Source: CANJQJ01 sp964383565
Lineage (GTDB): Bacteria; Pseudomonadota; Alphaproteobacteria; Sphingomonadales; Sphingomonadaceae
Direction of reading: 5' to 3'
Length of the DNA: 7,533 bases
NCBI GenBank assembly: GCA_964383565.1
Contig: CAYLIK010000151.1
Coordinates: 1 to 7,533 of the forward strand
Part shown: positions 1-4,622 of the stretch, in pieces
How the letters are laid out: each line of letters opens with the position of its first letter
Numbering within the stretch: position 1 is the stretch's first letter
Translations under genes and position numbers: made by a program
The notes under the pieces: generated by a model
Seen by the model: the letters and a program-made list of their open reading frames with translations, nothing else
Told to the model about the DNA's origin: nothing
The model's database searches: none

Positions 1-416
1 GCTTCAACATGCTGATGTTCGGCTATTGCGGCCGCTTCGTCGAATATGCGGTGGGGGCGGTCGGGATCGTCATTCTATACGTCGTGGGCGCTTATGCGGC
101 GGCCGGGCTCCAGTATCTGACCGGGCCAACCATGCTGATCCCGATGGTGGGGGCAAGCGGCGCCATCTCGGCCGTGGTGGGAGCCTATGCGCTGCTTTAC
201 AGTCAGAAAAGAGGTTCGGTAGAGAAGCTCGGACGTTTTGGTCACTGGCTGCATGTGTTGTGGCTGGCGGCCGCGTGGATCGCCGTGCAGCTACTGATCG
301 CGCTTGCAACGATCGCGTCGCATATCGCCATCGCGGTCGCCGCGCATATTGGCGGTTTTATCGCCGGCCTGCTGCTGGCCCGACCTCTCCTGCTTTGGCG
401 TTATCGGAACGCCTGA
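1..416 (+). CDS. Rhomboid family intramembrane serine protease, C-terminal part (5' end outside window)
   Basis: The reading frame is open from the first bases (codons begin at position 3) and ends at TGA 414-416, so the N-terminus is missing. The visible part begins with Phe-Asn-Met-Leu, which fits the HxxxN loop helix of rhomboids where the Asn helps form the oxyanion hole. A GASG motif (Ser codon 156-158) supplies the catalytic serine. AHIGGFIAG (His codon 345-347) supplies the catalytic histidine of the Ser-His dyad in the last core helix. Hydrophobic segments flank both motifs, as expected for an integral inner-membrane protease that cuts transmembrane substrates. The substrate cannot be told from this fragment. 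The stop lies 3 bp from the stop of the convergent DUF4170 gene. Family assignment is firm; the start and any extra N-terminal domain are not visible. Confidence 0.88.
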   Translation, partial: FNMLMFGYCGRFVEYAVGAVGIVILYVVGAYAAAGLQYLTGPTMLIPMVGASGAISAVVGAYALLYSQKRGSVEKLGRFGHWLHVLWLAAAWIAVQLLIALATIASHIAIAVAAHIGGFIAGLLLARPLLLWRYRNA

Positions 417-425
417 AGATCAGGC
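411..425. terminator. Small perfect inverted repeat spanning two convergent stop codons; possible weak bidirectional terminator
   Basis: GCCTGA (411-416) and TCAGGC (420-425) form a perfect 6-bp stem with a 3-nt loop. Each arm contains the TGA stop of one of the two convergent genes (rhomboid on plus, DUF4170 on minus), and both genes end in the codons GCC TGA. On the plus strand the stem is followed by TTTC only, so it lacks a real U-tract. It could act as a weak shared terminator or merely reflect the identical last codons. Confidence 0.3.
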
Positions 426-638
426 TTTCAGGTCCGGCTCCAGCAATCGGTGAAGGTGGACGACGACATATTTCATCTGGGCGTCGTCCACGGTCCGCTG
501 CGCTGCGCCCCGCCAGGCTTTTTCCGCAGATTTGTAATCCTCAAAGAAGCCGACGACGTCGACGTTCTTGAGATCCTCGAACTCGACGCCCTGCGGGTCC
601 TTGACGCGGCCCCCAAATACCAGATGCAGCTTGCTCAT
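420..638 (-). CDS. DUF4170 domain-containing protein (72 aa)
   Basis: This small soluble protein opens with MSKLHLVFGG and carries a VVGFF...A..AWRGAAQRTVDDAQMKY core followed by VVHLHRLLEP. That is the pattern I recognise for DUF4170, a family found mainly in alphaproteobacteria and without an assigned function. It covers the whole family length. There is no signal peptide or membrane segment. The start at 636-638 is preceded by AGGGAG, giving an 11-nt spacer that is slightly long, and this ribosome site is buried in a predicted hairpin (643-678). The gene lies 56 bp downstream of mlaC on the same strand and ends 3 bp from the convergent rhomboid gene. It could be the last gene of the mlaC transcript. 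Function remains unknown. Confidence 0.87.
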   Translation of the reverse strand: MSKLHLVFGGRVKDPQGVEFEDLKNVDVVGFFEDYKSAEKAWRGAAQRTVDDAQMKYVVVHLHRLLEPDLKA

Positions 639-642
639 AAAC

Positions 643-678
643 TAGGCGACTCCCTGATACCAATCCGGGAGCCGCCTA
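643..678 (-). promoter_or_regulatory. 12-bp hairpin between mlaC and the DUF4170 gene, enclosing the ribosome-binding site
   Basis: On the minus strand the arm TAGGCGGCTCCC (678-667) pairs with GGGAGTCGCCTA (654-643): 11 Watson-Crick pairs and one G-U wobble, with a 12-nt loop. The downstream arm contains the GGGAG Shine-Dalgarno sequence of the DUF4170 gene and ends 4 nt before its ATG. No U-run follows (only GTTT, then ATG), so a simple intrinsic terminator is less likely than a structure that limits translation or trims and protects the mlaC mRNA end. The pairing is seen directly; the role is inferred. Confidence 0.5.
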
Positions 679-694
679 TCATGCGAACGGCTAT

Positions 695-1288
695 TTATCC
701 ACGCGACTTCATCATCGCGACCAGGGCGTCGAAGCCCTTGCGCTGGATGATCGCGTCAAAATCGGCAGCCTGCGAAATGGCGAGGTTTACCCCGGCCACC
801 TTGAGGTTAGTCACCTTGTACCCGCCCCCCGCGTTTTGCACGCTCCAGATGGTTGTGATCGGCGCGGCGCCCGGCTTGGTGACCTGGGTGACCACATCAA
901 CGCCCCCACCGGCCGGCATAGTGCGGATCACCTTCAGGTCGGCCTTGGCATATTCGAACAGGCGATCGGCATAGGTGCCGATGATGAAGGTCGGGAAAGC
1001 CGCTTTGTAAGCCGCTTTCTGCTCGGGTGTGATGGTCGGCGACCAGCGGCGGATCAGGCGTTCGCCGATCGCGTCGACTGCAAAATATTGCGCGAGCAAA
1101 GTCCGGAACTTGGAGCGTGCCGCCGCCTTATCGCCAGAGCGGAGCGCCGCAAAGCCTTCATCGGTAAGCGTGTCGACAAACTGGCTGGGGTCTGACGTGT
1201 TGACCGCCGCGACAGCAGGTGCTGCGATCGGTAACGCAAAGGGGATCGCGGCGCTCAGAACAGCGCCAAGCAAGAGCTTAAACCTCAT
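695..1288 (-). CDS. mlaC: MlaC/Ttg2D family periplasmic phospholipid-binding protein
   Basis: This 197-aa protein has a clear Sec signal peptide (MRFK, hydrophobic stretch, then PAVAA at about residues 24-28), so it should be exported to the periplasm. The mature part matches the MlaC/Ttg2 family: an early helix around VDTLTDEGFAALRSGD, then F..LLAQYFAVDAIGERLIRRW, YKAAFPTFIIGTYADRL, and a beta-rich half with TTIWSV, GYKVTNLKVAGVNLA and a final FDALVAMMK helix. MlaC carries phospholipid between the outer-membrane MlaA complex and the inner-membrane MlaFEDB transporter to keep the outer membrane asymmetric. The start is supported by GGAG 6 nt upstream of the ATG. No mlaA or mlaFED gene is next to it here. 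It lies 60 bp downstream of the glycine-zipper gene in the same direction. The HpnM/toluene-tolerance relatives share this fold, so the exact lipid cargo is uncertain. Confidence 0.88.
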   Translation of the reverse strand: MRFKLLLGAVLSAAIPFALPIAAPAVAAVNTSDPSQFVDTLTDEGFAALRSGDKAAARSKFRTLLAQYFAVDAIGERLIRRWSPTITPEQKAAYKAAFPTFIIGTYADRLFEYAKADLKVIRTMPAGGGVDVVTQVTKPGAAPITTIWSVQNAGGGYKVTNLKVAGVNLAISQAADFDAIIQRKGFDALVAMMKSRG

Positions 1289-1348
1289 TATGGTCTCCGG
1301 TTATGATGGGCAATTCTAGCGGCGCGCCCTGAATGGCCTTTGAACGGG

Positions 1349-1906
1349 TCAGCGCTCTTTGAGTGCGCCGCGTGCCGCCGTTCCGATCGTGGACGCGCCC
1401 TTGGTCGCTGTTTCGAGAAGCGTGCTCACCTTGTCCATCACCGAATCGGCGCTGAGGCCATAGCTGTCGATCGTCTCGCGCGCTGATTCGCGAGCGGCGC
1501 CGGCAACCCGCCGCGATGTTTCGTTGAGCCGCTCGCCAACCCCGCTCAGCAGCTCGGCCTCGCGGCGGCTGCGGGGGAGTAGGGCACCCACCAGCACCCC
1601 CAACGCAAGACCGCCCGCAATCGTCGCCAAGGGATTTTCATCAAGCGCCGTAGCGGCCTTCTCGCGTCCCTTGGTCGCCTGGGTTCGTGCAGTCTCATAG
1701 GCGGACGATGTCTTGTCGCGCGCTGTATCCAAGGCGGCATTGGCCCGTTCACGTGCCGTGCCGTAAGCGGTGGATGCCTTGCCACGCGCTTTAGAATAGG
1801 CTTCGGTCACGGTTTTGCGCGCATCTTCGGCCTTGGCGCGAACTTTCGCGGCGGGGGTTTTCTGGGTCAACGGCTCGTTGACTCCGTCCTTCACACGGTC
1901 TTCCAT
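1349..1906 (-). CDS. Glycine-zipper membrane protein with 11-residue LEA-like repeats (YqjD/DUF883-like)
   Basis: The chosen start is ATG 1904-1906, giving 185 aa: GAGGAG lies 8 nt upstream and the ATG overlaps the previous gene's stop by one base (TGATG). An in-frame GTG at 1909 has only 5 nt of spacing. Residues about 19-90 are an Ala/Arg/Lys/Thr-rich amphipathic helix, including five consecutive 11-residue units (36-90). Residues 91-111 form a single membrane segment beginning ENPLATIAGG with repeated small-xxx-small spacing, followed by PRSRRE. A second amphipathic helix of about 70 residues ends at GALKER. The Asn-Pro plus glycine-zipper anchor resembles the ElaB/YqjD/DUF883 group, but there it sits at the C-terminus, whereas here helices flank it on both sides. 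Last gene of the tight four-gene operon. No enzyme motif is present; a structural or protective role at the inner membrane is my inference. Confidence 0.8.
   Translation of the reverse strand: MEDRVKDGVNEPLTQKTPAAKVRAKAEDARKTVTEAYSKARGKASTAYGTARERANAALDTARDKTSSAYETARTQATKGREKAATALDENPLATIAGGLALGVLVGALLPRSRREAELLSGVGERLNETSRRVAGAARESARETIDSYGLSADSVMDKVSTLLETATKGASTIGTAARGALKER
1637..1801 (-). repeat. Five tandem 11-residue (33-bp period) repeats inside the glycine-zipper gene
   Basis: Residues 36-46, 47-57, 58-68, 69-79 and 80-90 line up without gaps. The consensus is Ala-(Tyr/Leu)-x-(Thr/Lys)-Ala-Arg-x-(Lys/Arg/Gln)-x-x-x; the last unit is degenerate. An 11-residue period of Ala with alternating charges is typical of group 3 LEA-type amphipathic helices that lie on membranes or protect proteins during drying. 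The repeat is clear in protein but eroded in DNA, suggesting an old duplication or selection on helix periodicity. Confidence 0.65.
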
Positions 1907-2286
1907 CACGCGGTCTCCTCAGCTGCATTGGCACGCCGCCGGCGCGGTCGTTGTGGTCTCGAAGCGGTAGAATGCGCGGAAGGGCTCGAGGTTGCGCTTC
2001 CCCGCAAAAACAGGTTGAGCAATGCGGCCAGGCCGGGCTTCTTCCGCAGCGCCCAACCAAGCCCGCTCAACAGTGCCGTCGCAAGAACGGGCCGCGACAG
2101 CAGGCTGCTCATCATCTGGCTCTGCACCTCTGAACGCTTATCACGGAACGCCCGTGTTGCCTCGGTCAGGATATTCGACGGGCTCAGCTTGTCCTGGATT
2201 TCATCAAGCGTCTCGCTCATCCGAAGCCGGGCGTCTGACGCGGCTTTTTCTGCACGGGCAAGCCGGGCAAGCGATCGTTCGCTCAT
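1906..2286 (-). CDS. DUF3618 domain-containing membrane-associated protein
   Basis: The 126-aa product begins with an Arg/Ala-rich helix and the typical DUF3618 stretch around residues 20-37 (RLRMSETLDEIQDKLSPS), after which such proteins continue as a helix into a short hydrophobic segment. Here residues 64-80 (SRPVLATALLSGLGWAL) form that segment, and residues 85-94 give a second, shorter hydrophobic patch. The tail is Ser/Arg-rich with a basic cluster (RPQRPRRRR, 110-118). The family's function is unknown; members commonly sit beside holin-like proteins in alphaproteobacterial operons. The start overlaps the upstream Holin-X gene as ATGA (2283-2286), and the stop overlaps the next ATG as TGATG, so all three genes are probably translationally coupled. 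Confidence 0.83.
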   Translation of the reverse strand: MSERSLARLARAEKAASDARLRMSETLDEIQDKLSPSNILTEATRAFRDKRSEVQSQMMSSLLSRPVLATALLSGLGWALRKKPGLAALLNLFLRGSATSSPSAHSTASRPQRPRRRRANAAEETA

Positions 2287-2627
2287 GGCTGGCGTTCCGG
2301 TGCGTCGTCGACTGCATTATAAAGCCGGTCGAAACCAAGCTTGGCGAGCAGCCCGGCGAGCGCCAGCGCGGCAAGGCTGACGATCAGCCCGGCGCCAACC
2401 GGCCCGACAAATTGTGCAAGACCGATTGCAAGCATCACCAGCAAGCAGCAGATCGCCGCCAAGGCGAAGACAAGCGAAAACGCTATGAGCGTGAGCGCGC
2501 GCTGCGACAGCGATAGCCGATGGAGCGCCCGCGCCCGATAAAGTTCGAATTCGGAACGCACGAGCGCGCTGGCGTCCTCGCCCAGCCGCGCGAACAATCC
2601 GCTGATCGATTCGGGCTCCCCCTCCAT
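2283..2627 (-). CDS. Holin-X (phage holin superfamily III) family membrane protein
   Basis: This 114-aa protein has an N-terminal amphipathic helix (SISGLFARLGEDASALVRSE, residues 8-27), then two membrane helices at roughly 44-67 and 72-95 joined by a short QFVGPVG turn, and a short polar tail. The 'two-helix hairpin after an LVRSE helix' pattern is that of the Holin-X (DUF1469-like) family. Despite the name there are no phage genes nearby, and these proteins are usually chromosomal components of envelope operons with unproven function. The start at 2625-2627 follows the upstream stop by 11 nt, with a G-rich ribosome site (GGGACGGG). The stop overlaps the DUF3618 start by 4 nt. Two-helix topology is well supported; pore-forming activity should not be assumed. 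Confidence 0.83.
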   Translation of the reverse strand: MEGEPESISGLFARLGEDASALVRSEFELYRARALHRLSLSQRALTLIAFSLVFALAAICCLLVMLAIGLAQFVGPVGAGLIVSLAALALAGLLAKLGFDRLYNAVDDAPERQP

Positions 2628-2638
2628 GCCCGTCCCGG

Positions 2639-3190
2639 TCAGCTAATGGTCTTGGGGGCTTTGGCGCGTGGCGCCTTGCTGGTGCGGGGCGGGGTGTTGG
2701 CTGCCCTGGCGGCTGGAGCCGGCTCATCAACCGGCGATGCCGACTTAAGCAAACGGACCAGAGCGAAGCCGACCGCCGCGGCCGCGCCGATCGCGATAGC
2801 CGGATTGCGGCGCACGGCCTCGCGCGCATCGTCGAGCAGTTCCTCGACATCCTTTTGCTTCAGCGCGTCGGTGAATCCCGCCACGGCCTGAGCGGCCCTG
2901 TGCGCATAATCGCCCACATCGGCGCCAAGCTGCTTGTCCAGCGCGCTCGCGGTATCGTCGAAGAAGCGAGTCAGTCCATCGAGCGTGTCGGCCGCTTTCA
3001 CCTTACCCTGCTCGGCATATTCGCGAGCCTTGGTCTTGGCCTGCCCCTTCAGCGCCTCGCGCTGTTCGACAAGCTTGGATTTCACGGTGTCGCGTGCGCT
3101 TGGCCGCGTGGTGCGGCGGGCGCGTCCGGTGGAAGCTGCGTCGGTCATGCCAACCTCGTCCTCGATAGCGGTTTCACTGATGTCGGCCAT
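2639..3190 (-). CDS. YqjD/nutrient-deprivation-induced-like membrane-anchored protein with basic proline-rich tail
   Basis: I chose ATG 3188-3190 (183 aa) because GGAG sits 6 nt upstream. An in-frame ATG at 3223 has no ribosome site and would lie upstream of the transcription start expected from the EcfG-like promoter. Residues about 30-125 are a charged helix (KSKLVEQREALKGQAKTKAREYAEQ... split by DGLTRFFDDTASALDKQLG) typical of coiled, membrane-facing stress proteins. DDAREAVRRNPAIAIGAAAA leads into the single membrane segment at about 131-147, the Asn-Pro and small-residue pattern of the YqjD/ElaB type. A basic Pro/Ala/Lys tail (about 155-183, containing SKAPRAKAPK) resembles histone-H1-like tails. 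First gene of the operon and the nearest to the stress promoter. YqjD relatives bind ribosomes in stationary phase; whether this one does is inference. Confidence 0.8.
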   Translation of the reverse strand: MADISETAIEDEVGMTDAASTGRARRTTRPSARDTVKSKLVEQREALKGQAKTKAREYAEQGKVKAADTLDGLTRFFDDTASALDKQLGADVGDYAHRAAQAVAGFTDALKQKDVEELLDDAREAVRRNPAIAIGAAAAVGFALVRLLKSASPVDEPAPAARAANTPPRTSKAPRAKAPKTIS

Positions 3191-3223
3191 GGTGCTCTCC
3201 GATTTGTAGAAGTCCTGCATCAT

Positions 3224-3249
3224 AACCGCTGGCGGCGTGACCGCGTTCC
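3224..3249 (-). promoter_or_regulatory. EcfG-type general stress response promoter for the membrane-protein operon
   Basis: On the minus strand GGAAC (3249-3245) is separated by 17 nt from GGTT (3227-3224). The alphaproteobacterial EcfG sigma consensus is GGAAC, 16-17 nt, CGTT, so this differs at one base of the -10. The expected transcription start near 3218 leaves a leader of about 28 nt, containing the strong ribosome site of the gene starting at 3190. I looked at the other GGAAC occurrences in the window on both strands; none has GTT at the right distance. Confidence 0.68.
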
Positions 3250-3276
3250 ATGATGGGACACGAATCGCCGCCGGAA

Positions 3277-3305
3277 TTGCCTATCCCGATTTCAATGGAT
3301 AGAGC
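3277..3305 (+). promoter_or_regulatory. Candidate sigma-70 promoter of eno, with a 6-bp inverted repeat in the spacer
   Basis: TTGCCT (3277-3282), 17 nt, TAGAGC (3300-3305): correct spacing but a weak -10. It would give a leader of about 30 nt ending in AGGGA, 7 nt before the eno ATG. The inverted repeat CTATCC (3281-3286) and GGATAG (3297-3302) covers the spacer and could be an operator or chance. Both elements are seen; function is inferred and weak. Confidence 0.28.
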
Positions 3306-3341
3306 GCCCGCATTCTTTCGCAACTGCTCAGGGATTTCAGG

Positions 3342-4622
3342 ATGACCGCGATTATCGACATTCACGGCCGGCAGATCGTCGACAGCCGGGGCAACCCCAC
3401 CGTGGAGGTTGATGTCACGCTTGAGGATGGCAGCTTCGGCCGCGCGGCGGTGCCCTCGGGCGCCTCGACCGGCGCGCATGAGGCGGTCGAGAAGCGGGAC
3501 GGCGACAAGAAGCGCTGGCTCGGCAAGGGCGTATCGAAGGCGGTCGATGCCGTGAATGGCGAGATTTCCGAAGCGATCCTGGGCATCGACGCCGAGGATC
3601 AGGCGGCAATCGACGCGCGTATGATCGAGCTCGACGGCACGGAGAACAAGGGCCGGCTCGGCGCCAACGCGATCCTCGGCGTCAGCCTCGCGGTCGCCAA
3701 GGCAGCAGCGGATGCGCGTGGTCTTCCGCTCTACCGCTATGTCGGAGGCACGTCGGCGAACATGCTTCCAGTGCCGATGATGAACATCATCAATGGCGGC
3801 GCGCATGCCGACAACCCCATCGACTTCCAGGAATTCATGATCATGCCGGTCGGCGTGGACAGCATTTTCGAGGCCATCCGTTGTGGGGCGGAGATATTCC
3901 ACACGCTCAAGAAGGCGCTGCATGACAAGGGCCTTGCGACCGCCGTTGGCGACGAGGGTGGTTTCGCGCCGAACCTCGCCAGCGCGCCGGACGCGCTAGA
4001 CTTCATCATGTCGTCGATCGAGAAGGCCGGGTACAAGCCCGGCAAGGATGTCGTGATCGCGCTCGATTGCGCCGCGACCGAGTTCTTCAAGAAGGGCGTC
4101 TATGATTTCGAGGGCGAGGGCGTGAAGCGCTCTCCCGCCGAGATGGCAGACTATCTAGCGGATCTTGTCGTTCGCTACCCGATCGTCTCGATCGAGGACG
4201 GCATGAGCGAGGATGATTTCGAAGGCTGGAAAATCCTTACCGACAAGATCGGCGACAAATGCCAGCTGGTCGGCGATGATCTGTTCGTGACCAACCCTGC
4301 CCGCCTGCGCGACGGCATCAAGCGCGGCCTCGCCAACTCGCTGCTGGTGAAGGTCAATCAGATCGGCACGCTCACCGAAACGCTGGAAGCGGTCTCCACC
4401 GCGCAACGCGCCGGCTATACTGCGGTGATGTCTCATCGTTCGGGCGAGACCGAGGACTACACAATCGCGGATCTCGCAGTCGCCACCAACTGCGGTCAGA
4501 TCAAGACCGGCAGCCTCGCGCGGTCAGATCGGCTTGCAAAGTATAATCAGCTCATCCGTATCGAGGAAGAGCTGGGCGTCGTCGCCCAATATGCAGGGCG
4601 GAGCGCGATTAAAGGTCAGTAA
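3342..4622 (+). CDS. eno: Enolase (phosphopyruvate hydratase)
   Basis: This full-length 426-aa protein matches bacterial enolases, which interconvert 2-phosphoglycerate and phosphoenolpyruvate in glycolysis and gluconeogenesis. Visible active-site features in order are the mobile loop SGAST (Ser42 region), NGGAHADNP with His155, GDEGGFAPN with the general acid Glu205, metal ligands Asp242 (ALDCA), Glu285 (SIEDG) and Asp312 (GDDLFVTN), the base Lys337 inside the signature LLVKVNQIGTLTET, the SHRSGET loop (His365-Arg366-Ser367), and Lys388. Nothing essential is missing. The start has AGGGA 7 nt upstream. It is divergent from the stress operon (151 bp between start codons), and its stop overlaps the stop of the convergent dehydrogenase gene by 7 bp. 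Acting in the cytoplasm; in many bacteria enolase also joins the RNA degradosome, which cannot be judged here. Confidence 0.98.
   Translation: MTAIIDIHGRQIVDSRGNPTVEVDVTLEDGSFGRAAVPSGASTGAHEAVEKRDGDKKRWLGKGVSKAVDAVNGEISEAILGIDAEDQAAIDARMIELDGTENKGRLGANAILGVSLAVAKAAADARGLPLYRYVGGTSANMLPVPMMNIINGGAHADNPIDFQEFMIMPVGVDSIFEAIRCGAEIFHTLKKALHDKGLATAVGDEGGFAPNLASAPDALDFIMSSIEKAGYKPGKDVVIALDCAATEFFKKGVYDFEGEGVKRSPAEMADYLADLVVRYPIVSIEDGMSEDDFEGWKILTDKIGDKCQLVGDDLFVTNPARLRDGIKRGLANSLLVKVNQIGTLTETLEAVSTAQRAGYTAVMSHRSGETEDYTIADLAVATNCGQIKTGSLARSDRLAKYNQLIRIEEELGVVAQYAGRSAIKGQ

Noticed and set aside
1321..1328. GGCGCGCC palindrome downstream of the glycine-zipper gene
   Set aside because: An 8-bp self-complementary site without loop or U-run; common in GC-rich DNA and not a terminator.
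1928..2516. Overlapping plus-strand open frames opposite the DUF3618 and Holin-X genes
   Set aside because: Low-complexity Arg/Ser/Ala-rich translations without ribosome sites; the minus-strand genes explain the region with coupled starts and stops.
2283..2627. Holin-like gene as a sign of a prophage
   Set aside because: No lysozyme, capsid, tail, integrase or att-like repeat nearby; Holin-X proteins are frequent chromosomal genes in this type of operon.
3191..3223. Upstream ATG at 3223 as start of the first operon gene
   Set aside because: No ribosome site, and it lies directly at the -10 of the EcfG-like promoter, upstream of the expected transcript start.
3174..3923. Long minus-strand open frame (249 codons) opposite the start of eno and the intergenic region
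   Set aside because: It is antisense to a certain enolase gene, has no ribosome site or recognisable domain, and arises from the high GC content and strong third-position bias.
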